Source: Paenibacillus riograndensis SBR5
GTDB lineage: Bacteria; Bacillota; Bacilli; Paenibacillales; Paenibacillaceae
Assembly: GCF_000981585.1 (NCBI RefSeq)
Contig: NZ_LN831776.1
Coordinates: 1,069,001 to 1,133,000, forward strand
Length of the DNA: 64,000 bases
Direction of reading: 5' to 3'
The translations under genes were made by a program, and so were the position numbers. The notes under the pieces are model-generated. The model had not been told where the DNA came from. It saw only the letters and a program-made list of their open reading frames with translations, and did no database searches. This document shows, in pieces, positions 28,117 to 38,522 of the stretch (position 1 is the stretch's first letter; the number at the start of each line of letters is the position of its first letter).

Positions 28117-28333
28117 CTATATAAGTTGAACTTGAAAAATACATAAAAAGGGTAGAAGTGCGGAGGGGAAGTTTGGAACTGGAAGAGCGAATGCGACCGC
28201 CTTTGTCACCGGATTTCAACCGCGAAAGGCGGTTCAATCAAGAAATCTGGGGACAACAGCGGCTGGAAGTCCAAACATTCCCCGTAGTTACGACCATACC
28301 CCACAATGTAAAACTAAAGTTCAACTTATATAG
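28117..28333. mobile_element. MITE-like dispersed repeat, copy B (best preserved ends)
   Basis: This 217-bp element has perfect 17-bp terminal inverted repeats, CTATATAAGTTGAACTT (28117-28133) and its reverse complement (28317-28333). The interior matches copies A (9158) and C (50915). Inner pairs ACCGCC/GGCGGT, GGATTTC/GAAATC and TTTGGA/TCCAAA predict a rod-like fold. It fills most of the 403-base gap between gnd and the next gene and has no coding capacity. Confidence 0.8.
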
Positions 28334-28470
28334 ATCAGAAAGTTATATATTTCCGGTCCCTTTTTTTAGCAATCCATAAGAAATTAAGCCAGCTATTTGG
28401 TCTATAATGAAGAGGAACGTCTGGCAGTGGAGCATTCCAGCTGCAAAAGAATATTCGGGAGGGATCTGTT

Positions 28471-28953
28471 ATGCCGAAAATTGTTACGAATCTATGGTTC
28501 GATACGGAAGCGGAAGAAGCAGCGAAATATTACACCTCGATTTTCAAAAATTCCCGGATCACAAATACCGCATATTATGGTGAAGGCGGCAGGCGTCCTG
28601 CCGGAACGGTGCTGACAGTGACGTTTGAACTGGACGGACAAGTATACACCGCGCTGAACGGCGGCCCGGAATTCAAGTTTACGGAAGCGATTTCCCTGTT
28701 GGTGAACTGCGAAGGGCAGGAGGAAGTCGACGAGCTGTGGGAAAAGCTGTCCGCAGGCGGCACGGAAGGTCCGTGCGGATGGCTGAAAGACAGATACGGC
28801 TTATCGTGGCAGATTTTCCCGACTGTACTGGGAGAGCTGCTGAACGATCCCGATCCCGTCAAAGCACAAAGAGTCATGCAGGCGATGCTGCAGATGGGCA
28901 AGCTGGACATTGCCGCTCTGAAGCGGGCGCATGAGGGCAGCGATTTGTCTTGA
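28471..28953 (+). CDS. VOC superfamily (PhnB/glyoxalase-like) protein
   Basis: This 160-residue protein has the PhnB-type vicinal oxygen chelate pattern: [24 protein letters not shown] at the N-terminus, [16 protein letters not shown] in the middle, and [21 protein letters not shown] near residue 115. Such proteins are often annotated '3-demethylubiquinone-9 methyltransferase-like' without evidence, so I make no enzymatic claim. GGAGGG precedes the ATG. Single gene with its own terminator. Confidence 0.8.
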   Translation: MPKIVTNLWFDTEAEEAAKYYTSIFKNSRITNTAYYGEGGRRPAGTVLTVTFELDGQVYTALNGGPEFKFTEAISLLVNCEGQEEVDELWEKLSAGGTEGPCGWLKDRYGLSWQIFPTVLGELLNDPDPVKAQRVMQAMLQMGKLDIAALKRAHEGSDLS

Positions 28954-28978
28954 AATCCGTCAACAATCCTATCGTTCT

Positions 28979-29008
28979 AAGAATGCGGCTGTCGCATTCT
29001 TTTTTTTG
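28979..29008 (+). terminator. Rho-independent terminator after the VOC gene
   Basis: AAGAATGCG (28979-28987) pairs with CGCATTCTT around GCTGT and runs into eight T. Confidence 0.88.
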
Positions 29009-29179
29009 CTATTAAATGGCTGACCGCTCTGATGTCTGATCTATTGTCTTTCCGCATGGATTCCCGTACAATTCTACAGGGTAATCCTTCAGCGCGTTAA
29101 TGAATATCACAGCAGAGGAATTACTTACACAGTATGATAGTTAATGCGAGATCAACCAGACATGTGAAGGGGAGCGTTC

Positions 29180-30544
29180 TTGTTGGAAGCTAAGCAATTA
29201 AACAGGGGTCTTAAGACAAGGCATATTGAACTGATTGCACTCGGGGGGACCATTGGGGTGGGCCTCTTTATGGGATCGGCCAGCACGATCAAATGGGCAG
29301 GGCCTTCAGTGCTGCTGGCTTATCTGCTGGCGGGAATCATCATGTTTTTTGTTATGCGCATTATGGGGGAGATGCTGGTGCTGGAACCGGTGACCGGCTC
29401 TTTCGCTACGTTTGCTCACAAGTATATTCATCCGCTTGCGGGTTTTATGACCGCCTGGAGCTACTGGTTCCTGTGGGTTACGGTAGGGATGGCGGAAGTT
29501 ACGGCAATCGGGATCTATGTGGGCTACTGGTTTCCGGGAATACCGCAATGGCTGCCGGCATTGGCAGGTGTAGGGATTATCGCTGCGGCTAATCTGGCGG
29601 CGGTGAAGTTCTATGGAGAATTTGAATTCTGGTTCGCCATGATCAAGGTGGTGGCCATTGCGGTAATGCTCGTGCTGGGCACGGGGATGATCTTTTTTGG
29701 TCTGGGTAATGGAGGGCATCCCATAGGCCTTTCCAACCTATACAGCCACGGTGGTTTTTTTGCCGGGGGCTTGAAGGGCTTTCTGTTTGCGCTTTGTATC
29801 GTCACGGCCGCCTATCAAGGGATTGAACTGGTGGGGATTACGGCCGGAGAAGCCGAGAATCCGAAATATACGCTGCAAAAAGCGATCAAAAACATCATCT
29901 GGCGCATTCTGATTTTTTACGTGGGCGCGGTTTTTGTGATTGTCACGATCTATCCTTGGGATCAGGTGGGGGAGATTGGCAGTCCGTTCGTTTTGACCTT
30001 TGCCAAGGTGGGGATTGTGGCTGCGGCGGGCATTATCAATTTTGTGGTGCTGACGGCCGCCATGTCCGGCTGCAACAGCGGAATTTACAGTGCGGGAAGA
30101 ATGCTGTATACGCTGGCGAAAAACGGACAGGCCCCGAAATTTTTTGGCAAGGTCTCGAAGACCGGTGTACCGAGGAACAGTATTATCACGACAATCGCCC
30201 TGCTGCTGCTGGGTGTGCTGTTCAACTATCTGATGCCTGACTCCAAGCTGTTTCTGTACATATACAGTGCCAGTATTCTTCCGGGAATGGTGCCGTGGTT
30301 TGCACTCGCGGTCAGCCAGTTCCGGTTCCGGGCGAAATGGCGAAGCGAAATGGGCGCGCATCCGTTCAAGTCACTGTTCTTTCCGGTCAGCAACTATATC
30401 ATGGTAATCTTTCTGTCGCTGGTGCTGGTCGGCATGTGGTTTAATCCGGATACCCGCACTTCCCTGATTGTCGGCGCAGTCTTTATTCTAGTGGTCATTG
30501 CCGGATATTATGTGTTCGGGATTGGCAAAGGCCAGCAGCGTTAA
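29180..30544 (+). CDS. Amino acid permease (APC superfamily, AAT subfamily)
   Basis: This 454-residue protein has twelve predicted membrane helices. The opening [26 protein letters not shown] is the signature of the AAT subfamily; unwound helix 1 (GGTIGVGLF) binds the amino acid backbone. [17 protein letters not shown], and [18 protein letters not shown] in helix 6, also fit. Members import single amino acids with protons; this one could be a D-serine/D-alanine/glycine or similar permease, which I cannot decide. The start is TTG 29180 after AAGGGGAG. Confidence 0.88.
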   Translation: MLEAKQLNRGLKTRHIELIALGGTIGVGLFMGSASTIKWAGPSVLLAYLLAGIIMFFVMRIMGEMLVLEPVTGSFATFAHKYIHPLAGFMTAWSYWFLWVTVGMAEVTAIGIYVGYWFPGIPQWLPALAGVGIIAAANLAAVKFYGEFEFWFAMIKVVAIAVMLVLGTGMIFFGLGNGGHPIGLSNLYSHGGFFAGGLKGFLFALCIVTAAYQGIELVGITAGEAENPKYTLQKAIKNIIWRILIFYVGAVFVIVTIYPWDQVGEIGSPFVLTFAKVGIVAAAGIINFVVLTAAMSGCNSGIYSAGRMLYTLAKNGQAPKFFGKVSKTGVPRNSIITTIALLLLGVLFNYLMPDSKLFLYIYSASILPGMVPWFALAVSQFRFRAKWRSEMGAHPFKSLFFPVSNYIMVIFLSLVLVGMWFNPDTRTSLIVGAVFILVVIAGYYVFGIGKGQQR

Positions 30545-30681
30545 CAGGGTATGCCATGCGCTGGTCAAGCCGATGCTCTGTAATTTATTAATAAATCCTG
30601 AGTGCCTGGTTCACTTTATTTAACAGCTCAATATAACCGATATTAATATGGAGCCTTGAGAAAACTCCATGAAAGGAATTA

Positions 30682-31914
30682 TTGAGCTTGAAGACTACGA
30701 TCAAAGCAGCCTTATCCAGAACTCTGCCATTTATAGTGATGGCGGCAGCCTACTTTTTGTACACAAAAATTAATAAAATGTCCAATCCGCAGGTAGAGGC
30801 TATAGGTTTTTCCCCGTATGCGATTTTTTTTGTCGGGGCCGTATTATCCTGGAAATTTAACCGGAGCCGGGAATTTTACATTCTGCTGATTCTTGCGCTT
30901 TGTATCGCGTCCATGGCCTATTTGCCGGAGATTTCAGGTACAGCCCTGCGGAGCGGAGATATTTATTCCATTATTTGTATGGTGATTCCGCTGAACATTG
31001 CACTGTTTTCCTTTTTTAAGGAGAGGGGCATCATCAGCTTATGGGGGAGTCTGCGAATGGCTCTGATCCTGGGGCAATGCCTGTTTCTGTTCTGGCAGAT
31101 GGAGTCGGGAGAAAGAGAATGGCTGCATCTGTTGAATAAAGAGGTGGTGCCTGTAAATTTCCACGCCGTAACTCCCATAGCGCAGCTGTCTGTGATTGCG
31201 TTTGTGATTGCCTTTGCCATCCTGCTAGTCAGGGCAATCGTATACCGGTCCTCTTCGCAGGAGGTTTCATTCATAAGTGTCTTATTAGCCATATTTTTCG
31301 TGCTGCACCAGAACAATAACCCGCTGCTGTATTCGATAATATTTGCTGCCTCAGGGATTGTTTTCATTATTTCGATCATTCAGGATTCGTACTCGATGGC
31401 TTTTTCCGATGAGCTGACGGGTCTGCCTTCACGGCGGGCGCTGAAGCAGGACATGATGAAGCTGGGCTTTAACTATGCAATCGCCATGCTGGACATTGAT
31501 TTTTTCAAAAAGTTCAATGATACCTATGGACATGACACGGGTGATGAAGTACTGAGACTGGTGGCTTCCAACATAAAGGAGGTTACGGGCGGAGGGAGAG
31601 CCTTCCGCTATGGCGGGGAGGAATTTACTATTCTTTTTCCGGGTAAAACCATAAGTGATGTGCTTCCCCATCTCGAAGAGCTGCGGGAGAGAATATCCAA
31701 ACAGGCCTTCACCATACGCGCCAAGGGCAGATCCAAAACCAGGTCTCCAAAAAGGTCTTTCAGTGCCAGGACCTCCAAGCAAATATACATAACCGTAAGC
31801 ATCGGGGTCTCTCAAAAGAATGAGAAATACAAAACCACGGAAACCGTGATGAAATCGGCAGACACTGCTTTATACCGCGCGAAGAAAAAGGGCAGGAATT
31901 GTGTGAGCAAATAA
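30682..31914 (+). CDS. Membrane-bound diguanylate cyclase (GGDEF)
   Basis: This 410-residue protein has six to seven N-terminal membrane helices (residues about 10-240) and a GGDEF domain (about 245-408). The domain has DELTGLPSRRALKQDM, DIDFFKKFNDTYGHDTGD and the active loop YGGEEF, which allows cyclic di-GMP synthesis. No RxxD inhibitory site precedes the loop, so product inhibition may be absent. A basic Ser/Arg/Lys-rich insert (about 347-372) interrupts the late part of the domain and is unusual. The start is TTG 30682 after AAAGGA. Monocistronic with its own terminator. Confidence 0.88.
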   Translation: MSLKTTIKAALSRTLPFIVMAAAYFLYTKINKMSNPQVEAIGFSPYAIFFVGAVLSWKFNRSREFYILLILALCIASMAYLPEISGTALRSGDIYSIICMVIPLNIALFSFFKERGIISLWGSLRMALILGQCLFLFWQMESGEREWLHLLNKEVVPVNFHAVTPIAQLSVIAFVIAFAILLVRAIVYRSSSQEVSFISVLLAIFFVLHQNNNPLLYSIIFAASGIVFIISIIQDSYSMAFSDELTGLPSRRALKQDMMKLGFNYAIAMLDIDFFKKFNDTYGHDTGDEVLRLVASNIKEVTGGGRAFRYGGEEFTILFPGKTISDVLPHLEELRERISKQAFTIRAKGRSKTRSPKRSFSARTSKQIYITVSIGVSQKNEKYKTTETVMKSADTALYRAKKKGRNCVSK

Positions 31915-31923
31915 AAGGGGATA

Positions 31924-31974
31924 AAGCGAACAGCGGAGAAGGGAGATACCCTTGCGGCTGTTCGCTTCTTTTTT
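31924..31974 (+). terminator. Rho-independent terminator after the GGDEF gene
   Basis: AAGCGAACAGC (31924-31934) pairs with GCTGTTCGCTT (31957-31967), followed by CTTTTTT. Confidence 0.85.
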
Positions 31975-32178
31975 GTGTGTGATATGAATATATAAATATA
32001 TATCCATAAAAATATCACATGTAATTAACATAGTTAAATCAAACGGCTGTTATCTAAACTCTCTTTGTTTTAACTTTTAATGGTATTAATGATTTAGTCA
32101 GGAAATACATTGGGATGAAAAGGAATTATACTACATTAAATAGAAATAAGACAAGGTAAAAAACGGTTAAAAAAGATA

Positions 32179-32207
32179 TTGACGTAAGAAAATTTAACAT
32201 GTAATAT
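32179..32207 (+). promoter_or_regulatory. oppAp: Candidate sigma-A promoter of the opp operon
   Basis: TTGACG (32179-32184) is separated by 17 bases from TAATAT (32202-32207). The -35 is near consensus, the -10 weaker. It would give a leader of about 170 bases before oppA. Confidence 0.45.
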
Positions 32208-32386
32208 AAACCATAATTTATACGGGATAGCTTAGCTTCCCAGACAGAAGTGGTCACTGCTGCTAATTGACCCCTGGTCTATTTCAGGATTGACGACTTC
32301 ATAGTAAGGAAGTTTCCTGTGAGGTATTGTTACATACCTTGAAGGCCGATGGAGAGAACGAACCTAACTAAGGAGGAGTACATCGA
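32208..32386 (+). other. Untranslated leader of oppA with small hairpins
   Basis: The rest of the A+T-rich 472-base gap 31915-32386 holds no gene. Two small hairpins are visible near the gene (GGAAGTTTCC at 32308-32317; AGGTAT/ATACCT at 32322-32339), then AAGGAGGAG before the ATG. I found no T-box sequence and no riboswitch I can name. Confidence 0.35.
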
Positions 32387-34126
32387 ATGGCAAAAAAGAG
32401 AAAATGGTGGTCTGGATTACTGGTTTTATCTCTAGTAGGGGTTCTATTCACAGGTTGCAGTACAAATAACACCGCAACTAATTCACCTAATGCTACGGCA
32501 GAGAGTTCTGCCCCTGCCGCAAGTGAAGCTCCCGCAGCTTCCGAACCGGCTGCAGGCACCCCGGTGGATGGCGGCACGCTGGTTATGAGCTCATTTTCCG
32601 ATATCGTCAATATTAATCCTCTTATGATTAACGACACTTCTTCCGGTGATATAGCGGAATTCGTATTTTCCAAACTTTATAATTTGGACCGCGAAGGAAA
32701 TGTAAAGGCAGAGCCTTGGTCTCTGGCAGCGGATGTGCCGGAAATCTCTGCGGATGGATTGACTTATACTGTGAAGTTGAAGGACGGCATCAAATGGAGC
32801 GATGGCCAGCCGGTCACTGCAGACGATGTGGTATTTACGGTTGATATGGCGAAGAATCCGGAAACCGGATCGCCGCTTACAAGTCTATTCGACAAGGTAA
32901 AGACCGTTGAGAAAGTTGATGATAAGACAGTGAAGTTCACAATGAAGCAAGTGTATGCGCCATTCTTGTACTCCTTGGTTCAGGCTATTGTACCAGCCCA
33001 TGTTCTGAAGGATGTCAAGCCGAAAGAAATGCAAACCAATCCCTATGGTACTGACCCGGCTAAAACCGTTACAAACGGACCCTGGAAATGGACTTCATGG
33101 AAACAGGGAGACAGCCACACCCTTGATGCTGATCCCAACTATTGGGGCGAAGTTAAACCTCACATCGCACAGCTGGTTTATAAAATCTATGCTGACCAGA
33201 ATACCGAGGTTCAAGCCCTTCTAAAGGGTGACACGGACCAGATCAGTGCCATTCCGGTCACGCAGGTTGAAGCCGTCAGCGCCAACAAAGACATTCATAT
33301 CATCCAAAAGCCGGGCGCACAGTATGAATATGTAATGTTCAACTTCGATTCCAAGAACTTTAAGGACAAATATGGATTATTCGCCGGACAGAAGACCAGA
33401 CAGGCCATTGCACATGCACTGAACCGTCAGGGGATGGTCGACAACATTCTGAAGGGTGTCGGCGCGCTGATGAATGCACCGTTCCTGCCGGACACTTGGG
33501 CTGATCCGGGCGATGCAGCCGTTAACTATGATTACAATGCAGAAACGGCCAAGAAGCTGCTGGCGGAAGACGGATGGGTTGCCGGCAAGGATGGCATCCT
33601 GACCAAAGATGGACACCGTTTCTCCTTCGAACTGCAATATAATGCGGGCAACAGCCGCCGTGAGCAGGTTGCTGCAGTCATTCAGCAGAACCTGAAGGAA
33701 GTCGGCATTGAAGTTACACCGAAGGCCATTGACTTTGCGGCCTGGATTGACCAGAACGTAACACCGGGCAAATTCCAAGCCCTGCTGTTAGCATGGTCTC
33801 TGAACACTCCTGACCCGGATTCAGAAAGTGTCTTCTCCTCCAAGTATTTCCCGCCTGCCGGACAGAACAGCGGCTGGTATAAGAATGAGAAGCTGGATCA
33901 GCTGTGGGTAGATGGATATTCTACGGTTGACCAGGCCAAGCGCAAAGAAATTTATAAAGAAGTAGGTAAAGAAATCTCTACCGACCTGCCTTACGTGTTC
34001 CTGTATCAATATGGGCAAGCCATTGGTACGGGGCCTAGAGTCCACTGGGCAGAGGAAGACGCTCCTGAACCTTCACTGGGTTATGGACAGTACTTCCATG
34101 CGATCAAATGGTGGGTAACCGACTAA
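32387..34126 (+). CDS. oppA: Oligopeptide/dipeptide ABC transporter, substrate-binding lipoprotein
   Basis: This 579-residue family 5 extracellular binding protein has a signal peptide with lipobox FTGC (lipid-attached Cys24). A Ser/Ala/Pro linker (25-60) follows, then the binding domain with GLTYTVKLKDGIKWSDGQPVTADDV-type signature near residues 125-150. Outside the membrane it binds peptides and delivers them to OppBC. The start follows AAGGAGGAG. It heads oppABCDF; a hairpin behind it would raise its level over the permease genes. Peptide preference is not deducible. Confidence 0.92.
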   Translation: MAKKRKWWSGLLVLSLVGVLFTGCSTNNTATNSPNATAESSAPAASEAPAASEPAAGTPVDGGTLVMSSFSDIVNINPLMINDTSSGDIAEFVFSKLYNLDREGNVKAEPWSLAADVPEISADGLTYTVKLKDGIKWSDGQPVTADDVVFTVDMAKNPETGSPLTSLFDKVKTVEKVDDKTVKFTMKQVYAPFLYSLVQAIVPAHVLKDVKPKEMQTNPYGTDPAKTVTNGPWKWTSWKQGDSHTLDADPNYWGEVKPHIAQLVYKIYADQNTEVQALLKGDTDQISAIPVTQVEAVSANKDIHIIQKPGAQYEYVMFNFDSKNFKDKYGLFAGQKTRQAIAHALNRQGMVDNILKGVGALMNAPFLPDTWADPGDAAVNYDYNAETAKKLLAEDGWVAGKDGILTKDGHRFSFELQYNAGNSRREQVAAVIQQNLKEVGIEVTPKAIDFAAWIDQNVTPGKFQALLLAWSLNTPDPDSESVFSSKYFPPAGQNSGWYKNEKLDQLWVDGYSTVDQAKRKEIYKEVGKEISTDLPYVFLYQYGQAIGTGPRVHWAEEDAPEPSLGYGQYFHAIKWWVTD

Positions 34127-34157
34127 ATGAACAGATACAGGAAATAGCATCGCGGGG

Positions 34158-34181
34158 GAGGAAAGAGAATTCTCTTTCCTC
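34158..34181 (+). terminator. Partial terminator/processing hairpin between oppA and oppB
   Basis: A 12-bp perfect palindrome, GAGGAAAGAGAA and its complement, is followed by TTCTCCTTTTG. The weak T tract suggests partial termination or 3' stabilisation of oppA mRNA, common after binding-protein genes. Confidence 0.6.
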
Positions 34182-34243
34182 TTCTCCTTTTGTCTTGAAG
34201 AGGTCCGTGATCCTATGCCTTACCATCTCTAGGAGGACATTTG

Positions 34244-35215
34244 ATGACAGAATATCTGATTCGTCGCGTACTGCAATCGGTGCTGGTGATCTTTTTGATT
34301 ACGATACTTACCTTTCTTCTAATTCATGCGGCTCCCGGAGGGCCGACCCAGATGATGCTGTCTCCGGGACTTTCACCGGAAGTCTTCAAGCAGCAAGCGC
34401 ATAATCTCGGCCTGGACCAGCCTGTTCCTGTGCAGTATGTGCGCTGGATTAGCGGCTTGCTGCAGGGAGACCTGGGTTATACTTTTAAAAATCACCTGCC
34501 GGTTGCAGATCTGCTATGGCCCCGTATCGGCAATACCTTCATTCTCATGGGGGCAGCCTGGCTGTTATCCCTAATCATTGCGATTCCCTGGGGGATCTAT
34601 AACAGCACCAAAGTATATGGGTTGTCCGACCAGTCGGCCTCCTTCATCTCTTATCTCGGCTTTGCGATGCCAACGTTCTGGTTCGGGATACTGCTGCAGC
34701 AGTGGTTTTCCCTGAAGCTGAACTGGTTTCCTCTATCCGATATGCATACAAGAGGAAAAGAAGGGGATATCGGGGACTTGCTCATGCACCTTGTGCTGCC
34801 GGTAACGGTGCTGTCACTAGGATTTCTTGCTTCCTATATGAAGTATGCGCGGGCAAGCATGCTTGAAGTGCTGGACCAGGATTATATCCGTACTGCACGC
34901 GCCAAGGGTGTCAAAGAACGGAAAGTCGTCTTCCATCATGCGCTGCGCAATGCGCTTATTCCAATCATCACCATTCTGGGCCTGGATCTTCCTATATTGG
35001 TGGCAGGGGCCGCCTTGACGGAGAGTGTGTTCAACTGGCCGGGCATGGGACGCTGGTTCGTGCAAATGGCAAGTGAGCGCGAATATTCAGTGCTCATGGC
35101 TATAACTATCGTAACGGCGGTTATGGTTGTGCTGGGCAATTTGCTCGCAGATATTTTGTATGCGATAGTAGATCCCCGCGTCAAGCTCGGCAAGCAAGGA
35201 GGGAAAGCAGCATGA
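34244..35215 (+). CDS. oppB: Oligopeptide ABC transporter permease OppB
   Basis: This 323-residue integral membrane protein has six helices. The family opening is YLIRRVLQSVLVIFLITILTF-like, and the cytoplasmic EAA loop is DYIRTARAKGVKERKVVFHHALRNAL-like (about residues 205-230), which contacts the ATPases. ATG 34244 follows AGGAGG. Its stop overlaps the oppC start as ATGA. Confidence 0.93.
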   Translation: MTEYLIRRVLQSVLVIFLITILTFLLIHAAPGGPTQMMLSPGLSPEVFKQQAHNLGLDQPVPVQYVRWISGLLQGDLGYTFKNHLPVADLLWPRIGNTFILMGAAWLLSLIIAIPWGIYNSTKVYGLSDQSASFISYLGFAMPTFWFGILLQQWFSLKLNWFPLSDMHTRGKEGDIGDLLMHLVLPVTVLSLGFLASYMKYARASMLEVLDQDYIRTARAKGVKERKVVFHHALRNALIPIITILGLDLPILVAGAALTESVFNWPGMGRWFVQMASEREYSVLMAITIVTAVMVVLGNLLADILYAIVDPRVKLGKQGGKAA

Positions 35216-36192
35216 GTACTAATCCTTCACAATTGCCCGCTGATGCCTTATCTTCAATGGAAACGAAAAAAGCAGCTGACTTGAAAAAACCTCCGGGTCC
35301 CTGGGCCATCTTGTGGAAAAAGTTCTCGCACAACCCATACGCTATGAGCGGACTTGTCGTGCTGCTTTTTTTCATAGTGATTGCTGCACTCGCTCCTTTT
35401 CTCACTAAATATAAGCCGGAAGCCATTGATTTGATGTTCGCCAACCTGAAGCCCGGAGTGGACGGGCATCTGCTGGGAACAGACGAGCTGGGACGAGATA
35501 TACTCACCAGACTGCTGTACAGTGCGAGAATCTCCCTGATGATCGGGTTTTCAGTAGCCTTTGCTTCAGTAGCCATCGGTTCGATTATCGGTGCGATTTC
35601 AGGTTATTTTGGCGGCTGGGTAGATACCGTCTTCATGCGTATTGTGGACGTGATGAACTCCGTTCCTACGCTGTTCCTGAATATACTCGTGCTGGCGATC
35701 TTCGGCTCCCGGATGGAGTATATGATCATGATTTTGGCCTTGACCAGTTGGATGAGCATCGCCCGGCTGGTGCGGGGGAACTTCCTGCAGCTTAGGGAAA
35801 TGCAGTATGTCGAGGCGGCCAAAGCGATCGGGGTATCAAGCTGGGGGATTATTTTCCGCCATCTGCTCCGAAATGCAAGCTTCCCGATTATTGTGAATGC
35901 GACCCTGATGGTTGGCGGTGCGATTCTGAGTGAATCGGCATTGTCCTATCTGGGTCTTGGTATCCAGGCTCCGGCTACAAGCTGGGGACTGATGCTCAGC
36001 AACGCACAGGAATTCATGCTGATAGATCCGCTGCAGGCCGTATATCCGGGTCTGTGCATCCTGCTCGTGGTGCTGGCGGTTAACTTTATCGGCGATGGCA
36101 TCCGGGATGGACTGGATCCCAGACAGCAATTGACCAAATCCCGGAGGAGGCTGGACAAATGGCGGAAAAATTACTCGAAATCCGGAAACTGA
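35212..36192 (+). CDS. oppC: Oligopeptide ABC transporter permease OppC
   Basis: This 326-residue permease has an N-terminal cytoplasmic extension with the OppC_N motif (ILWKKFSHNPYAMSGLVVLL). LLGTDELGRDILTRLLYSAR lies near residues 87-106, and an EAA loop (YVEAAKAIGVSSWGIIFRHLLRN-like) near 200-222. It forms the channel with OppB. The start overlaps the oppB stop; the 3' end overlaps oppD by 34 bases, so all are coupled. Confidence 0.93.
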   Translation: MSTNPSQLPADALSSMETKKAADLKKPPGPWAILWKKFSHNPYAMSGLVVLLFFIVIAALAPFLTKYKPEAIDLMFANLKPGVDGHLLGTDELGRDILTRLLYSARISLMIGFSVAFASVAIGSIIGAISGYFGGWVDTVFMRIVDVMNSVPTLFLNILVLAIFGSRMEYMIMILALTSWMSIARLVRGNFLQLREMQYVEAAKAIGVSSWGIIFRHLLRNASFPIIVNATLMVGGAILSESALSYLGLGIQAPATSWGLMLSNAQEFMLIDPLQAVYPGLCILLVVLAVNFIGDGIRDGLDPRQQLTKSRRRLDKWRKNYSKSGN

Positions 36193-37175
36193 CCACCGGC
36201 TTTGTAACGGAAAAGGGGCTCGTGAAGGCGACCGACCAAATCTCCATCAATGTGGATAAAGGACAGACGGTGTGTCTTGTCGGAGAGTCCGGCAGCGGTA
36301 AAAGCGTGACCTCACTTGCCATTATGCGGCTTATTGATTACGCCGGCGGAATGATTCTTGAAGGCAATATTAACTTTCATGGACAAGATCTGGCTGTGAA
36401 AAAGCAGGAAGAGATGCGTGATATCCGCGGCAACCGGATTGCGATGATTTTTCAGGACCCGATGTCCTCGCTGAATCCGGTATTTACGGTTGGCGAACAG
36501 ATCGCCGAGAGTCTGCAGCTGCATCAGCAGAAAAGCCCCAAAGAGGCTATGCAAATGGCCATTGATCTGCTGAAGCTGGTCGGGATTCCGGCGCCGGAGA
36601 TCCGGGCGAGACAGTATCCGCATGAGCTGTCCGGCGGGATGTGTCAACGGATTGTTATCGCTATTGCTCTGGCCTGCAATCCGGAGCTGCTGATCGCCGA
36701 TGAGCCGACAACGGCCCTTGATGTTACGGTTCAGGCGCAGATTCTGGATTTGCTGCGCAAGCTCCAGGCAGAGCTTGGCATGTCCGTTCTGCTGATCACC
36801 CATGATATGGGGGTGGCTGCCGAGATTGCGGACCGCATCGCTGTTATGTATGCGGGAGCTATTGTAGAAGAAGGTACAGTGGAAGAGATTTTTGATCATC
36901 CCAGCCATCCGTATACGATTGGTCTGCTGCAATCCATTCCCGGCTTCGAGGGAGGGCGCGGCGGAGAGTTGTATACGATTAAAGGAACGATTCCGCCGAT
37001 CGGCCAGCTTCCGCCGGGCTGCCGCTTCCATCCGCGCTGTCCGCATGCAATGGAGGTCTGCAGCATGAAGGAGCCGCCGGATTTCATGATTACGGAGGAT
37101 CACCGTACCGCCTGCTGGCTGTTTCAGGGGAAGCCGGTCCAAGCTGACAACAAAGATGGGGTGAGACAGGCATGA
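36159..37175 (+). CDS. oppD: Oligopeptide ABC transporter ATP-binding protein OppD
   Basis: This 338-residue ATPase has Walker A GESGSGKS (about residue 41), Q-loop [10 protein letters not shown], signature LSGGMCQR (about 157), Walker [13 protein letters not shown] and H-loop LITHDMG. The C-terminal oligopeptide-transporter domain carries cysteines in [15 protein letters not shown], which in this family can hold an iron-sulphur cluster. ATG 36159 lies inside oppC after GGAGGAGGC. Confidence 0.94.
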   Translation: MAEKLLEIRKLTTGFVTEKGLVKATDQISINVDKGQTVCLVGESGSGKSVTSLAIMRLIDYAGGMILEGNINFHGQDLAVKKQEEMRDIRGNRIAMIFQDPMSSLNPVFTVGEQIAESLQLHQQKSPKEAMQMAIDLLKLVGIPAPEIRARQYPHELSGGMCQRIVIAIALACNPELLIADEPTTALDVTVQAQILDLLRKLQAELGMSVLLITHDMGVAAEIADRIAVMYAGAIVEEGTVEEIFDHPSHPYTIGLLQSIPGFEGGRGGELYTIKGTIPPIGQLPPGCRFHPRCPHAMEVCSMKEPPDFMITEDHRTACWLFQGKPVQADNKDGVRQA

Positions 37176-38191
37176 CCAATGAGACAGCAGTTAAACCGTT
37201 GAATAATGCTGCCGCCGCCGAAGTTCTGGTGGAAGTGAAGGACATCCGAAAATATTTCCCGATTACCAAAGGCCTGCTTAACCGGACGGTTGGCCAGGTG
37301 AAGGCCGTTGATGGTGTTTCTCTATCTATCCGCAGAGGGGAAACGTTTGGCCTGGTTGGCGAATCCGGCTGCGGCAAGTCCACCTTTGGACGGGTGCTGC
37401 TCCGGCTGCAAAGCGCCACGGGGGGAGAGGTGCTGTTTTGTGGCCGGGATATCCATTCGCTGCGCCATCAGGAGCTCAGGAAGCTGCGTGAGGAAATGCA
37501 GATTATTTTTCAGGACCCGTTCGGTTCCTTGAATCCGCGGTTTCTGGTCAAGGATATTATTGGCGAGCCGCTGAAGATTCACCGGAGCATGTCGGCCAAG
37601 GAAATTGATGCCAGAGTCGTAGAACTGATGGAGCTGGTCGGTCTGGATGCTACGCGGAGAAACCGCTACCCGCATGAATTCTCAGGCGGACAACGCCAGC
37701 GCATAGGGATCGCGCGTGCGATTGCGCTGAATCCGCAGTTCATTGTTGCCGACGAAGCGGTATCCGCGCTGGACGTATCTGTGCAGTCCCAGGTCATCAA
37801 TCTGCTGATGAAGCTGCAGAAGGAGCTTGGGCTGACCTTTCTGTTCATTGCGCATGGGCTGAATGTTGTCCGCCATATCTCGGACCGCGTAGGCGTCATG
37901 TACCTGGGCAAGCTGGTTGAGGTCGCAGAGACGGAGGCGTTGTTTGCCGCCCCGCTGCATCCGTATACGGCAGCGCTGCTCTCGGCGATTCCTAAGCCGA
38001 CACCAAGAAGGAAGCATGACCGGATTGTGCTGCAGGGAGATGTTCCTTCACCGGCGAACCCGCCGTCCGGCTGCCGGTTCCATACCCGTTGTCCGCTGGC
38101 CCAGGAGAAATGCCGCCAGCAGGAGCCGCTTCTTGAAGAACTGCAACCCGGACGAAGGGTAGCCTGCCATTTTCCGCTGGCATCTTCGTAG
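37172..38191 (+). CDS. oppF: Oligopeptide ABC transporter ATP-binding protein OppF
   Basis: This 339-residue partner ATPase of OppD has Walker [10 protein letters not shown] (about residue 66), [11 protein letters not shown], signature FSGGQRQR, Walker [13 protein letters not shown] and a [15 protein letters not shown] tail motif. The H-loop reads FIAHGLN, with Gly where Asp is usual, a minor variation. ATG overlaps the oppD stop. Last gene of the operon. Confidence 0.94.
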   Translation: MTNETAVKPLNNAAAAEVLVEVKDIRKYFPITKGLLNRTVGQVKAVDGVSLSIRRGETFGLVGESGCGKSTFGRVLLRLQSATGGEVLFCGRDIHSLRHQELRKLREEMQIIFQDPFGSLNPRFLVKDIIGEPLKIHRSMSAKEIDARVVELMELVGLDATRRNRYPHEFSGGQRQRIGIARAIALNPQFIVADEAVSALDVSVQSQVINLLMKLQKELGLTFLFIAHGLNVVRHISDRVGVMYLGKLVEVAETEALFAAPLHPYTAALLSAIPKPTPRRKHDRIVLQGDVPSPANPPSGCRFHTRCPLAQEKCRQQEPLLEELQPGRRVACHFPLASS

Positions 38192-38227
38192 TGCCGGTTT
38201 AATCTAGCTGAAAGCATAAATAATGCC

Positions 38228-38278
38228 AAAAGGGGATGCTCCTGAAGCCGTTGTCCGGCTGCGGGAACATCCCTTTTT
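38228..38278 (+). terminator. Rho-independent terminator of opp
   Basis: AAAAGGGGATG (38228-38238) pairs with CATCCCTTTTT near 38268-38278 in a long stem-loop. Confidence 0.8.
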
Positions 38279-38449
38279 GGAAATGTAAGGATTTATATGT
38301 TTAGGGGGAAGCGAAGCTTACCCCTTAATTTAATTGTAGAGGAAACTATGATTTTTTCCACTTGCGCCGAAGGCCGAGTTCTGAGGGATTCGTCGTTCTA
38401 GGCATCCTAATTCCAACTAACACTTGCTTACCGGCTTCTTCCCAGGTGC

Positions 38450-38520
38450 TAGTTGGAAAAAGGGAACTTATTTTTCCGAAAATTAAGAAATCCTGAGATT
38501 GAAGTGGAAAAAGTAAACCT
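38450..38520. repeat. Two GTGGAAAAAG-type repeats left of the IS110 element
   Basis: TTGGAAAAAGGGAACT (38452-38467) and AAGTGGAAAAAG (38502-38513, then TAAACCTAAT) are related to two inverted copies at 40121-40140 and 40171-40191. A hairpin CCAACTA...TAGTTGG (about 38413-38456) precedes them. The 567-base gap 38192-38758 otherwise holds the opp terminator and the upstream part of the insertion element. Confidence 0.55.
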
Positions 38521-38522
38521 AA

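Noticed and set aside
32208..32386. T-box or known riboswitch in the oppA leader
   Set aside because: No conserved T-box bulge sequence (GGTGG...CGCG type) and no terminator/antiterminator pair; only small hairpins are visible.
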